A stretch of 64,000 bases of DNA from Rhizobium sp. R634 (GCF_002211305.1 NZ_LOKW01000023.1:186001-250000), one strand, 5' to 3'. Shown: positions 45,682-55,308, counted from the first letter of the stretch. The notes: a model not told the origin generated them from the sequence alone. Translations and numbers: made by a program.

Positions 45682-46055
45682 ATTCTCCTTCCCAACCCCA
45701 AGTCTTGACCGGCGGAGCCGCGACGGGGCCTCCTGCCATGTGAGAGGGCCGATGGGCCTGGCCCGCCGGATTGCCGATCCCCTTTGTCCAACACCTTGAG
45801 GGCCTCAAGGATCTCATCATAGGAAACGGCTCTTTCCGCCCCGGGATAGAGTCGCAGTGCAGGTACCGATTCGATCGCAAAGCAATCGGATGCCCAGGCG
45901 GCGAGAATGGCCCGCTTTTCCTCAACGCTGATGTCGGTGGCGGTCAGCACATCACGGGGATGACTGAAATGTTTTGCCGGATGCAGCAGGTGCGCCGCGC
46001 TGATCGCCGCGGCGGCTTGCGGCTGGGAGAAGTTGCTTGTGTTTTCCTTTCTCAT
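45678..46055 (-). CDS. Small rhizobial protein of unknown function
   Basis: A 125-residue protein. The first 80 residues look like a conserved short domain (HFSHPRDVLTATDISVEEK, then ILAAWASDCFAIESVPALR). After about residue 95 it turns Gly/Arg/Pro rich, which may reflect a late frame change. No function known. It overlaps the DUF982 gene by four bases and lies downstream of groEL in the same direction. GGAGCCAAGCC precedes the ATG at 46055. Confidence 0.7.
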   Translation of the reverse strand: MRKENTSNFSQPQAAAAISAAHLLHPAKHFSHPRDVLTATDISVEEKRAILAAWASDCFAIESVPALRLYPGAERAVSYDEILEALKVLDKGDRQSGGPGPSALSHGRRPRRGSAGQDLGLGRRI

Positions 46056-46111
46056 GGCTTGGCTCCATTGTGTCGACTGATGGAACTGGTTCATATGAGG
46101 GTATGTGGGGT

Positions 46112-46136
46112 GGCCCGCCCCGAAGGCGGGGCGGGC
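46112..46136 (-). terminator. Strong hairpin after groEL
   Basis: A near-perfect GC stem, GGCCCGCCCC with GGGGCGGGCC, between groEL and the next minus-strand gene. No T-run follows on the minus strand, so it may work as an attenuator, a Rho-aided terminator or an mRNA end protector. Confidence 0.55.
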
Positions 46137-46147
46137 CGAGCAATCGT

Positions 46148-47776
46148 TTAGAAGTCCATGCCGGCGCCGGCCGGCATTGCCGGAGCGGCTTCCTTCTTCG
46201 GCTTCTCGGCGATCATCGCTTCCGTCGTCACCAGCAGGCCCGCAACGGAGGCGGCATCCTGCAGCGCGGTGCGGACGACCTTGGCCGGATCGATCACGCC
46301 CTGCGTATAGAGGTCGCCATATTCACCCGTTTGGGCGTTCCAGCCGTAGGAGAACTCGCTCTTTTCGCGCAGCTTGCCGACGATGATGGAGCCTTCGGCT
46401 CCGGCATTTTCGGCGATCTGGCGAACCGGTGCCTCGATGGCGCGGCGAACGATGTCGACGCCGACGCGCTGGTCGTCATTGGCGGTCTTGATCGCGTCGA
46501 GCGCCTTGACCGCGCGCAGCAGCGCCACGCCGCCGCCCGGCAGAATGCCTTCCTCGACCGCCGCCCGCGTCGCATGCAGCGCGTCGTCGACGCGATCCTT
46601 CTTCTCCTTCACTTCGACCTCGGTCGAGCCGCCGACGCGAATGACGGCAACGCCGCCGGCGAGCTTGGCAAGGCGTTCCTGCAGCTTCTCCCGGTCGTAG
46701 TCGGAGGTGGTTTCCTCGATCTGGGCGCGGATCTGAGCGGTGCGACCGTCGAGTTCCGCCTTCGAACCGGCGCCGTCGATGATGGTGGTGTTTTCCTTTT
46801 CGATCGCCACCTTCTTGGCGCGACCGAGCATGTTGAGCGTCACGTTCTCGAGCTTGATGCCGAGATCTTCCGAGATGACGGTGCCGCCCGTCAGGATGGC
46901 GATGTCTTCGAGCATGGCTTTGCGGCGGTCGCCGAAGCCAGGAGCCTTGACGGCAGCGATCTTCAGGCCGCCGCGCAGCTTGTTGACGACGAGCGTTGCA
47001 AGGGCTTCGCCTTCGACGTCTTCAGCAATGATCAGGAGCGGCTTGCCGGACTGGACGACGGCTTCGAGCACCGGCAGTATCGACTGCAGGTTCGAGAGCT
47101 TCTTCTCGTGAATGAGGATATAAGGATCCTCGAGCTCGACCCGCATCTTGTCCTGGTTGGTGACGAAGTAGGGGCTCAAATAACCGCGGTCGAACTGCAT
47201 GCCTTCGACGACTTCGAGCTCGGTTTCGGCGGTCTTGGCTTCTTCAACCGTGATGACGCCTTCGTTGCCGACTTTCTCCATCGCTTCGGCCAGGTAGCGG
47301 CCGATTTCGGAATCGCCATTGGCCGAGATCGTGCCGACCTGGGCGATTTCCGAATTGTTGGAGATCTTGCGGGCATTGGTCTTCAGCTCGGCGACGATGG
47401 CTTCAACGGCCAGATCGATGCCCCGCTTCAGGTCCATCGGGTTCATGCCGGATGCAACCGCCTTGGCGCCTTCCTTGACGATCGCCTGGGCGAGCACCGT
47501 CGCAGTGGTGGTACCGTCACCAGCGAGGTCGTTGGTCTTGGATGCCACTTCGCGCAGCATCTGGGCGCCCATGTTCTCGAACTTGTCTTCGAGCTCGATT
47601 TCTTTGGCGACCGAGACACCGTCCTTGGTGATGCGCGGGGCGCCGAAGGACTTGTCGATCACCACGTTGCGGCCCTTCGGACCCAGCGTCACCTTCACCG
47701 CATTGGCCAGCACATCGACCCCACGCAGCATGCGTTCACGGGCATCGCTATGAAACTTGACTTCTTTCGCAGCCAT
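46148..47776 (-). CDS. groEL: Chaperonin GroEL
   Basis: A 542-residue 60-kDa chaperonin with intact nucleotide-binding motifs (KVTLGPKGRNVV near 28; AGDGTTTATVLAQAI near 85) and a short Gly/Met tail (PAGAGMDF). The tail is shorter in GGM repeats than the standard, a hint of an accessory copy; rhizobia often have several groEL genes. It is in one operon with groES, which lies 51 bases upstream. An RpoH-type promoter and a CIRCE-like element precede groES. Confidence 0.96.
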   Translation of the reverse strand: MAAKEVKFHSDARERMLRGVDVLANAVKVTLGPKGRNVVIDKSFGAPRITKDGVSVAKEIELEDKFENMGAQMLREVASKTNDLAGDGTTTATVLAQAIVKEGAKAVASGMNPMDLKRGIDLAVEAIVAELKTNARKISNNSEIAQVGTISANGDSEIGRYLAEAMEKVGNEGVITVEEAKTAETELEVVEGMQFDRGYLSPYFVTNQDKMRVELEDPYILIHEKKLSNLQSILPVLEAVVQSGKPLLIIAEDVEGEALATLVVNKLRGGLKIAAVKAPGFGDRRKAMLEDIAILTGGTVISEDLGIKLENVTLNMLGRAKKVAIEKENTTIIDGAGSKAELDGRTAQIRAQIEETTSDYDREKLQERLAKLAGGVAVIRVGGSTEVEVKEKKDRVDDALHATRAAVEEGILPGGGVALLRAVKALDAIKTANDDQRVGVDIVRRAIEAPVRQIAENAGAEGSIIVGKLREKSEFSYGWNAQTGEYGDLYTQGVIDPAKVVRTALQDAASVAGLLVTTEAMIAEKPKKEAAPAMPAGAGMDF

Positions 47777-47827
47777 TCTGTCACTCCTTCAATAGGCAGC
47801 TTTTTTGACTAATGCGCGGAAATCGCC

Positions 47828-48142
47828 TCAGGCGGCGATCTTTTCGGCGGCCCGGGCCTCGATGATGCCCATGACATCGCTTTCCTTCATGATCAGCAGA
47901 TCTTCGCCATTGACCTTGATCTCGGTGCCCGACCACTTGCCGAACAGGATGCGATCGCCGACCTTGACGTCGAGCGCCTGGATCTGGCCGGCTTCGCTGC
48001 GCGCGCCGGGGCCGACGGCGATGACCTCGCCTTCCTGCGGCTTCTCCTTGGCAGTATCGGGAATGATGATGCCGCCCTTGGTCTTTTCCTCCGAATCGAC
48101 CCGGCGGACGAGAATGCGATCATGAAGCGGTCGGAACGACAT
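47828..48142 (-). CDS. groES: Co-chaperonin GroES
   Basis: A 104-residue 10-kDa co-chaperonin starting MSFRPLHDRILVRRVDSEEK, with the mobile loop KTKGGIIIPDTA near residues 20-32. It caps the GroEL ring. ATG 48142 follows TGGAGGAAAAC; a longer frame from 48217 is not used. Promoter elements lie about 100 bases upstream. Confidence 0.96.
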   Translation of the reverse strand: MSFRPLHDRILVRRVDSEEKTKGGIIIPDTAKEKPQEGEVIAVGPGARSEAGQIQALDVKVGDRILFGKWSGTEIKVNGEDLLIMKESDVMGIIEARAAEKIAA

Positions 48143-48247
48143 GTTTTCCTCCAATGGACAAACAATAACGATGTTGTTCCCCTGGCCGGACCGGATGACC
48201 AGTCCGGGCGGGTGCAAAACCTCTCGTCGAGCGTTCTGCGCGCAAAG

Positions 48248-48278
48248 ATCTGGTTCTGCGCTTTTTCGATTTCAAGAG
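48248..48278 (-). promoter_or_regulatory. RpoH (heat-shock sigma) promoter of groESL
   Basis: Read on the minus strand: CTCTTGAA, exactly 17 bases, then CCAGAT, matching the alphaproteobacterial RpoH consensus CNCTTGAA-N17-CCANAT. Transcription would begin near 48241, about 100 bases before groES. Confidence 0.8.
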
Positions 48279-48293
48279 GGCCACGTAAAAAAA

Positions 48294-48320
48294 TCAGCAC
48301 TCGGCCGATATGGCTGCTAA
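48294..48320 (-). promoter_or_regulatory. CIRCE-like (HrcA) element, degenerate
   Basis: Minus strand TTAGCAGCC-N9-GAGTGCTGA. Against TTAGCACTC-N9-GAGTGCTAA one arm matches 7 of 9 and the other 8 of 9. It lies upstream of the RpoH promoter rather than between promoter and gene, so HrcA control is uncertain. Confidence 0.5.
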
Positions 48321-48421
48321 CACCCTGTAAAGGAACATTAAAATGGTGGACGCGTTCGGGATTATGTTGATCGTCGCAGAATTTTGCGCGACCTTCGATC
48401 GACATGAAACGGAGATGAAAC

Positions 48422-48694
48422 ATGCAATTTTTATCAGATCTCGACCGGCAGCTGAACGGCTACGGGCTGACGACAGCGCATATCCTCTATCGCATTCCTG
48501 ATTTTGAATCCGTCCTGCAAAGCTATGTCTGGCAGGATTACGATCTGGCTCCGGACTTTCCGGAGATGCATAAGTTTCTGGATTTCTGGCAGTCCACGCT
48601 TGACGGGCCGCTTCATTCCGTCCGCTACACGCACCAACGGCTGATCGGGCCAAACGAATGGCGCCGCGTCGCGGGCGAGTTCAAGTTGCAGTGA
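48422..48694 (+). CDS. Usg family protein
   Basis: A 90-residue protein matching the Usg family of alphaproteobacteria: LNGYGLTTAHILYRIPD, then VWQDYDLAPDFPEMHKFLDFW, then GPLHSVRYTHQRLI. The family has no established function; some members lie near tryptophan or stress genes. The ATG follows ACGGAGATGAAAC. It is divergent from groESL, across the heat-shock promoter region. Confidence 0.85.
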   Translation: MQFLSDLDRQLNGYGLTTAHILYRIPDFESVLQSYVWQDYDLAPDFPEMHKFLDFWQSTLDGPLHSVRYTHQRLIGPNEWRRVAGEFKLQ

Positions 48695-49024
48695 GACTTG
48701 ACACCGAAATTCCCTAATGGCCGCTTCGAGCTAAAGTCGGCCTCAGGACGAGGCCCGTATCGCCTTTGGCGGATGCAAACCTATACCGCCTCCTTGGGGA
48801 GTGTCAGAGGTCGCGTGAGCATACCGGTCCAACGTATTTGAATGTGAACAATGGGGCCGAGGCGCAAGCTGCCACTGCGCTGGCCAAACCCTCCATCCAG
48901 CCTCAGATTGGCACCCGTGACGTGACCGCCTGAGAACGGACAAGATAAGCAATGGCGCCGCCTTTAGTTTTCGCTTTGATACGGCCAGGAATCTTTTTGA
49001 GTGAAAAGCGCGCCTGGAGATCAT
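48695..49024. other. Intergenic stretch, nothing recognised
   Basis: 330 bases between the convergent usg and histidine-kinase genes. No gene, repeat or terminator was recognised. Confidence 0.5.
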
Positions 49025-51796
49025 CTATTGACCCTCAATGGAAGCCTTCACCCTTCTTGCCAGCGCCTCCATATCGAACGGCTTGGTCAATACCTGCATG
49101 CCCGGAGATAAATGTCCGTGATTTAAAAGCGCATTCTCCGCGTAGCCTGTGACAAACAGGACTGGCAGATTTGCGTGCCATTCGCGGGCACGATCGGCGA
49201 GCTGCCGACCATTCATGCCATTGGGCAGCCCCACATCGGTCAACAGCAGATCGATCCGCCGGCCTGTTTCCAGCACCTCGGTTGCTTCACGAGCGTCGCC
49301 GGCCTGAATCACCAGATAACCCAATTCCTCGAGTTGTTCAGCGGAGACCATGCGGATCAGGGGCTCGTCGTCGACGAGCAGGATTGTTTTACCTCGCTCT
49401 GCTGCAGTCAGCCTGCCAGCGGGAAGCGTCTCTTCCGAGCCGACGTCCCCCGTAAACCTTGGCAGATAGATGGACACGGTAGTACCTTCACCCAACTCAG
49501 AATAGATCTTTGCGCTGCCGCCAGATTGGCCCGCGAAACCCCATACCATCGAAAGACCGAGGCCGGTCCCCTCGCCGATCGGCTTGGTTGTAAAGAACGG
49601 ATCGAAAGCGCGAGCAACTGTTTCTGCCGACATGCCCGTACCAGTATCCGAGACAGACACCGATAAATACTGCCCGGCCTTGAGCCCCAGAAGAGACGCC
49701 ATGCGATCGTCAATCCAATGATTTGCTGTCTCGATCGTCAACCTGCCGCCAGATGGCATCGCATCGCGTCCGTTGATACACAGGTTCAGCAGCGCACTCT
49801 CCAACTGACCCGGATCGACAAGCGTTGGCCAGGCCCCGGATGTCTGAACGACCTCGACGGCCACGGCAGGACCGACGCTGCGGCGAAGCAGCTCTTCCAT
49901 CGAGGTGATGAGCTTGGTGACATTGGTCGGCTTCGGAGCAAGTGTTTGTCTCCGGGAGAAAGCGAGCATACGCTGCGTCAGCGACGCGCCGCGCGTGGCC
50001 GCACCGGCTGCCGCAGTCAGAAAGCGATCGATATCGTTCAATCGGCCCTGTGCCAAGCGGGTCCTCATCACCTCCAGACTGCCAAGGATCCCGGCGAGAA
50101 GATTGTTGAAGTCGTGGGCAAGCCCGCCCGCAAGCTGCCCCACGGCTTCCATCTTCTGCGCGTGGCGCAGAGATTCTTCCGCTGCCATGAGTTCGCCCGT
50201 ACGTTCCGCGACCGTTGCCTCCAAGACCTCGTTGGCCCGACGCAGGTCGGCCTGACTCGCCAGCAACTCCGCCTCCGATCTGACCCGTTCGATATGAGCC
50301 CACGAGCGGTCAGTGACCTCCTGGACAAGGGCGATTTCATGAGCGGTCCAATGATGCGGCAGCTTATGATGGACGGCCATGAGCGCTGTGAGTTTGCCGC
50401 CTTTAACCAGAGGCAGGCAGATGGTCGCCGCAATGCCTATTTTCTGGAACGTGGCTGCCTCTTCCGGCGCGATCTCCTTCAAATTGTCATTGATGACAAG
50501 GGGGCGGCCGGCGGAAAGCTCATCAACAGCGAGCCGGCCAAAATCTCTGAGATGGTATCGGCCAGTAATGTGGCCCGAACCGGGGGCTGCCCAGTCTCCT
50601 CGAATGGTGAAGCCGTCCTCGTCTGCGTCCATATCGGCGTAGGCGCAAACGGACACACCTAATTGTTGGCCGAGCATGCGCGTGCTGGTTTCCAATATGG
50701 AATCCGCGTTGTGAAGCGCGGATGTCGCCTTGCCAAGCGCGTCCAGAAAATCCAGCCGCGCCGTATAACGTGTCTTCTCCGCCTCTGATTTTGCGCGCTC
50801 GACAGCTGACCACGTCCGTTCGGCAACCTCCGTCGCGAGAGCAATATCGTTATCCGTCCACTTGTGTGGAATCGGGTGGTGAAGAAACAACATAGCTCTG
50901 AACCGGCCATGTTTGATCAGGGGCACTGCCAAGACTGTTCTCGATCCGATTGCATGGAACGCCGCAGCCATGCTTCCGACCCGATGGTCCCGGTCCACGT
51001 CGTCCACGCACATGACCCGCCCGGCCTTGAGCTCGTCGATGATCGGCGGACCGAAGTCATTCATGCGGTATTTGCCCGCTACACTTGCGATGCGCCCATC
51101 CGTCCAGTCGCGCTCCACGGTGACATGCTCTTCTTTTTCATCGATTTCACCGTAACCAACCCGTGCTATGCCGAGAGCTCTGCCCAACGCTTCGGAAGCC
51201 GCGGCCATCACTGCAACCGGATCGGCGATATCCCTGAGGGTCTCCTCCAACGCGAGATGGAAGGACTGTCTTTTTTCCAGCATGACGCGCCGGGTGGTTT
51301 CGGTGACGGCACAGAACATCCCCCGCACTACACCCTGATGATCGCGAACCGGCGAATACGAGAAGGTAAACCAACTTTGCTCGTCATAGCCCGCCCGGTT
51401 CATAACAAGCGGAAGGTCCTCGCTGAAAGTTGCGATGCCTTTCATCGCCCTGTCGATAAGCGGAAAGATGTCCTCCCAGATCTCCTGCCAGATATCCTTG
51501 AACCGCGCCCCAAAGGCGGCCGGATGCTTGCTTCCGAGTATCTGCGCATAGGCATCGTTGTAAAGGAAGGTCAGTTCGTCGCCCCATGCCACGAACATCG
51601 GGAACTGGCTATCGACCATGAGCGCCGTCACCGACTTCAAAGACTGATCCCAATGTTCCGGCGAACCAAGGGGCGTAAGTGCAAAGTCAACCGTTCTCAG
51701 GAGCCCCACGACTGGGTTTGACGTGAGCTCGGTCTCCAAACCCTCGGACCGGGCAGCCATCAGTCCCTCATCAGTGCAGATCCCAGTATCCGTCAT
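49025..51796 (-). CDS. Hybrid sensor histidine kinase with two GAF domains and a receiver
   Basis: A 923-residue soluble hybrid kinase. A PAS-like N-terminal region lies near residues 40-170, and two GAF domains follow at about 185-330 and 350-500. A short coiled coil then leads to the HisKA box GLAHDFNNLLAG, with His as the phosphorylation site. The ATPase has ALLNLCINGRDAMP, VSDTGTGM and GTGLGLSMVWGF. A C-terminal receiver carries the phosphoacceptor Asp in LLLTDVGLPNG. No membrane segment is visible, so the signal is probably cytosolic. The two GAF domains are similar and look duplicated. The ATG at 51796 is preferred to GTG 51826. Confidence 0.9.
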   Translation of the reverse strand: MTDTGICTDEGLMAARSEGLETELTSNPVVGLLRTVDFALTPLGSPEHWDQSLKSVTALMVDSQFPMFVAWGDELTFLYNDAYAQILGSKHPAAFGARFKDIWQEIWEDIFPLIDRAMKGIATFSEDLPLVMNRAGYDEQSWFTFSYSPVRDHQGVVRGMFCAVTETTRRVMLEKRQSFHLALEETLRDIADPVAVMAAASEALGRALGIARVGYGEIDEKEEHVTVERDWTDGRIASVAGKYRMNDFGPPIIDELKAGRVMCVDDVDRDHRVGSMAAAFHAIGSRTVLAVPLIKHGRFRAMLFLHHPIPHKWTDNDIALATEVAERTWSAVERAKSEAEKTRYTARLDFLDALGKATSALHNADSILETSTRMLGQQLGVSVCAYADMDADEDGFTIRGDWAAPGSGHITGRYHLRDFGRLAVDELSAGRPLVINDNLKEIAPEEAATFQKIGIAATICLPLVKGGKLTALMAVHHKLPHHWTAHEIALVQEVTDRSWAHIERVRSEAELLASQADLRRANEVLEATVAERTGELMAAEESLRHAQKMEAVGQLAGGLAHDFNNLLAGILGSLEVMRTRLAQGRLNDIDRFLTAAAGAATRGASLTQRMLAFSRRQTLAPKPTNVTKLITSMEELLRRSVGPAVAVEVVQTSGAWPTLVDPGQLESALLNLCINGRDAMPSGGRLTIETANHWIDDRMASLLGLKAGQYLSVSVSDTGTGMSAETVARAFDPFFTTKPIGEGTGLGLSMVWGFAGQSGGSAKIYSELGEGTTVSIYLPRFTGDVGSEETLPAGRLTAAERGKTILLVDDEPLIRMVSAEQLEELGYLVIQAGDAREATEVLETGRRIDLLLTDVGLPNGMNGRQLADRAREWHANLPVLFVTGYAENALLNHGHLSPGMQVLTKPFDMEALARRVKASIEGQ

Positions 51797-52186
51797 TGCG
51801 CCCCCGCGTGTTAAGGCGACAGTCAACGTTTTCGACCTCGACAGAGTTCCGCACCCGCTAAGCTAACGCCTCGCGGTGCTGGAGAGGGTCGTATTCGCGG
51901 GGGGACTTGCGGCCGACGAGGGATGCGACAAGCGGACATCGTTTTTCACATACGACCTTGCCCCGTCCCGGTGGACGAGGCTTTTCCGTACGATTGAACG
52001 GTAACCTAGACGCAGCTGGGTTGGTTCACGATCGTAGGAATGGCTATGCGCTTCACGTAGATGCCCTCGCAGCGTTTGATCTGATCCCGAAGTGGTTCGT
52101 GCGGAGCTTTGGTGCGCTGCCATCGAGTAATGCTCCGCGCGGTCCGGAGATTTTATATTTATCGGACACGACGTGATCCTATCAGT
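51797..52186. other. Intergenic stretch, nothing recognised
   Basis: 390 bases between the kinase start and the ligD end. No gene, promoter motif or ku-like sequence was found. Confidence 0.5.
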
Positions 52187-54823
52187 CTACGCTGCCCGTC
52201 GCGATCTTCCGAAGCGCTTGATTGCTTGCTCAAGCGGCCGCTCGCCGTCGCAATAGTCCTGCCAGGCGGAGCTTTTGGCAAGCAGCGCCGGCACAGTTCG
52301 AAGCGTAAACCGCTTCGGGTCGAGATCGGACTTCACCTGCGCCCAGGTGAGTGGCATCGACACGGTAGCGCCGGCACGGGCGCGCGGTGAAAGCGGTGCG
52401 ACGGCCGTCGCCATCCGATCGTTGCGGAGATAGTCGAGGAAAATCCTGCCGCCGCGAAGGCTCTTGGTCATCTTGATCAGATAGAGGTCGGGATTGTCAC
52501 GCGCCATCTGCTGGCAAACATTATGCGCGAAACCCTTGGCCTCCGCCCATGAGAGAGGCTTGCGTTTGTTCACGGCAAGCGGGGTGACGACATGCAGGCC
52601 CTTGCCGCCCGTCGTCTTGCAGAAGCTGACAAGGCCGAGCTCGTCGAGCCGGTCGCGCATCTCGCGGGCGGCCGCCACCACGGTCGCAAACGGCACGTCC
52701 GGACCAGGATCAAGGTCGAACACCAAACGGCCGGGCACCTCCGGTTTGCCCGGCTCACAATTCCACGGATGCAGCTCGACACCGCCGATCTGGGCGATCG
52801 CCGCCAGCCCCTCAATCCGATCGATCTGCAGGTAAGGCTTCTTGTCGCCGAAGACCTTCACAAGCTCGAGGAGGTTAGAGGTGCCGGGCATCGCATGGCG
52901 CTGAAAGAACTGCTCGCCGCCAATGCCGTCGGGCGCTCGGATGATCGAGCAGGGCCGGCCCTTGATGTGATCGATCAACCAGGCGCCGACGGCTTCATGG
53001 TAGCGCGCAAGGTCCTCCTTTGTGACTGGCTCGCCGTCGCCGGCGTCCGGCCAAAGCGGCTTGTCGGGATTGGAAATCAGCACCCCCATGACCTCGGCCT
53101 TCGCCCCTTTGCGGCGGACAGGCCTATGTTTGGCGCCTGCGGCAGGTTCAGCGGTTTCAGTCTTGGCAGGCGGCGCCGGCTTTTCGGCCTCGACCTCTTT
53201 GGCCGGCTTGTCCTCGCGCAGCCCCTTGAAGGCAGCCTGGCGGACGAGGCCGTCCGCGGTCCAACCTTCAAATTCGATCTCGGCGACAAGCTCGGGCTTC
53301 ACCCAGACAACTTCGGCTTCCTTCTTCGGAGCACCGATACCGGTAAATGGCGACCTCGCCGTTTCGAGAGCCTTCAGTTTCGGCAGCAGCATCTCGACTT
53401 TTTTCACGCCATAGCCGGTTCCGACACGCCCGACATAGACAAAGTGATCGCCGCGGTGCACCCCGGCCAGCAGGGATCGGAATCTGCCGTTGGTCTTGGC
53501 ATAACCTCCGATCACCACCTCGTGCCCGGCCCGACATTTCGACTTCGCCCAGCTGTCGGTGCGCCCGGACTGATAGGGTGCATCCATCTGCTTGGAGATG
53601 ACGCCCTCGAGGTGCAGCTTGCAGGCGGAGCGGAGCACGGCGTCGCCACCGGATTCGAAATGTTCGACATAGCGGATGCGGGGATCGTCGCCGGCAGCGG
53701 TCAGAAGGTTTTGTAGCCGCTGCTTCCGCTCGACCAGGCGCATCGACCGCAGGTCCTCGCCGCCGTCGAACAGCAGGTCGAACGCGAAATAGACGAGCTC
53801 ACCGGTCTTGCCTTCCGAAAGAGCCGCCTGAAGTGCGGCAAAATCGGGAGCGCCATTCTGGTCGAGCGCGCATATCTCGCCATCGATGATACAATCGGTC
53901 AGTTCGGATGCCACATCGGCGATCGCAGGATACTTCCCAGTCCAGTCGAGACCCTTGCGTGTCTTCAGCGTCGCCGTCCCATCGGCGACCCGCATCTGGA
54001 TGCGATAACCGTCGAACTTGATTTCGTGAAGCCAGTCGTCGCCGGCCGGCGGGCGATCGAGCCTGTCGCAAAGCTGCGGCTCGATGAAATCCGGCAGGTC
54101 GACCAAGGTGGATGTCGCGAGATCCTTGCTGGACCTCTTCTTGCGTTCGGCGGCGGCCAGGCCATGCTTGCTGTCCCAGACGGCATCCGCCTCCACGTCC
54201 GCGTTCGCCATCATGAACGGTCGCGGCTTGCGCCCCTTGCCTTCGGCGATTTCATCCATGCTGCGGCCGGAAGCGACCGAGGTCGCGTTCTCCTCCAGGA
54301 CGGCCGCACCGTTTTCGTCGACCGAATGATCGTCATGATGTTTGATCAGCAGCCAGTTCGTCCGCTTGCCGCCATCGCGGTCATTGCGCATTCGCACCAG
54401 CACGAAGCTGCCGTGCAGCCGCTTGCCCTCGAGCGTGAACTTGAAATCGCCCTTCCTCAAGGCTTCTTCCGGAGACTTGCTGCCCTCCGGCTCCCAATAG
54501 CCGCGGTCCCACAACATCACCGTGCCGCCGCCATACTGGCCTTTCGGGATCGTGCCTTCAAAGTCACCGTAGTCGAGCGGATGATCCTCGACCTCGACAG
54601 CCAGCCGCTTGTCATGCGGATCGAGCGATGGCCCCTTGGTCACCGCCCAGGATTTGAACACACCGTCGAGCTCGAGCCTGAGATCATAGTGCAGCCGTGT
54701 GGCATCGTGCTTCTGGATCACGAATCGGCGCCGGTTCGACGGTTTGACGCGCGTCTCACCGCTGGGTTCGCTGGTTTTCTTGAAATCGCGCTTGGCCCGG
54801 TATTTCGAGAGATTGTCGGCCAT
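52187..54823 (-). CDS. ligD: ATP-dependent DNA ligase LigD (non-homologous end joining)
   Basis: An 878-residue three-domain LigD. The N-terminal 3'-phosphoesterase domain has QKHDATRLHYDLRLE and the HPLDYGDFEGTIP region. The ligase domain has the nucleotidyl Lys in HEIKFDGYRIQ near residue 260 and DGEICALD. The C-terminal Pol domain has the catalytic acidic pair in LVFDLDPGPDV. It seals double-strand breaks with Ku, but no ku gene is adjacent in this window. ATG 54823 follows AGGAGTTCGAGTTTC. The domain order is the usual one for Rhizobiales. Confidence 0.94.
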   Translation of the reverse strand: MADNLSKYRAKRDFKKTSEPSGETRVKPSNRRRFVIQKHDATRLHYDLRLELDGVFKSWAVTKGPSLDPHDKRLAVEVEDHPLDYGDFEGTIPKGQYGGGTVMLWDRGYWEPEGSKSPEEALRKGDFKFTLEGKRLHGSFVLVRMRNDRDGGKRTNWLLIKHHDDHSVDENGAAVLEENATSVASGRSMDEIAEGKGRKPRPFMMANADVEADAVWDSKHGLAAAERKKRSSKDLATSTLVDLPDFIEPQLCDRLDRPPAGDDWLHEIKFDGYRIQMRVADGTATLKTRKGLDWTGKYPAIADVASELTDCIIDGEICALDQNGAPDFAALQAALSEGKTGELVYFAFDLLFDGGEDLRSMRLVERKQRLQNLLTAAGDDPRIRYVEHFESGGDAVLRSACKLHLEGVISKQMDAPYQSGRTDSWAKSKCRAGHEVVIGGYAKTNGRFRSLLAGVHRGDHFVYVGRVGTGYGVKKVEMLLPKLKALETARSPFTGIGAPKKEAEVVWVKPELVAEIEFEGWTADGLVRQAAFKGLREDKPAKEVEAEKPAPPAKTETAEPAAGAKHRPVRRKGAKAEVMGVLISNPDKPLWPDAGDGEPVTKEDLARYHEAVGAWLIDHIKGRPCSIIRAPDGIGGEQFFQRHAMPGTSNLLELVKVFGDKKPYLQIDRIEGLAAIAQIGGVELHPWNCEPGKPEVPGRLVFDLDPGPDVPFATVVAAAREMRDRLDELGLVSFCKTTGGKGLHVVTPLAVNKRKPLSWAEAKGFAHNVCQQMARDNPDLYLIKMTKSLRGGRIFLDYLRNDRMATAVAPLSPRARAGATVSMPLTWAQVKSDLDPKRFTLRTVPALLAKSSAWQDYCDGERPLEQAIKRFGRSRRAA

Positions 54824-54872
54824 GAAACTCGAACTCCTATCAACGCGCACCGGCGCAAGCGTCCTTCACCGC

Positions 54873-55181
54873 TTATCGCTGTGAGACCCTCAGCGCGCCG
54901 GCGTCCCCGAGACTGCGCTGGACGGCGGCGACTTGGCTGGAAGCGATATCCGCCGAAACGACGATCTCGCCTTCCAGCGGTGCGTCCTGACGCGCGCCTC
55001 CGCCATGCGAGGCATCGCCGCCCGAGGGCGCCGCGCCGGCGCTATTCCGGTTGCTCGCCGACTGGATGAAAATGTCTGGTCTGGATATGCCGTGCTGCTG
55101 AACAAGATGTTCGACGGCGAGATCAGCTGCTTCTCGGGTTTCGAACGTGGCTGTGATCGTCGTGGTGCTGTCATCGGCCAT
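54873..55181 (-). CDS. Small protein of unknown function upstream of ligD
   Basis: A 102-residue protein with a short alpha/beta N-terminus (TTTITATFETREAADLAVEHL, followed by a ...QHGI...DIFIQ strand), a Gly/Ser/Ala-rich linker and a matching beta strand near the C-terminus. The pattern is that of a compact ferredoxin-like fold with an insert. The function is unknown. GGAGATCTTA precedes the start, and ligD begins 49 bases downstream in the same direction, so the two may form an operon. Confidence 0.65.
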   Translation of the reverse strand: MADDSTTTITATFETREAADLAVEHLVQQHGISRPDIFIQSASNRNSAGAAPSGGDASHGGGARQDAPLEGEIVVSADIASSQVAAVQRSLGDAGALRVSQR

Positions 55182-55293
55182 TAAGATCTCCTGATGTTGC
55201 TTTCCTCAAATGAGAACGCGGCCGGCGGCTGGTAGTTTCGACAGCAGGCCCGGACGCCCCCTCAAATGTTGATATCGCGCCAAAGCCTGCTAT

Positions 55294-55308
55294 GTTCTGT
55301 TTTTGTTT
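55294..55308. promoter_or_regulatory. LexA-like box before dinB
   Basis: GTTCTGTTTTTGTTT: GTTC-N7-GTTT, one mismatch from the LexA direct repeat, 45 bases before the chosen dinB start. Confidence 0.65.

Noticed and set aside
46037..47812. 591-codon frame antisense to groEL
   Set aside because: It is a mirror frame of groEL caused by high GC codon bias; groEL itself is unmistakable.
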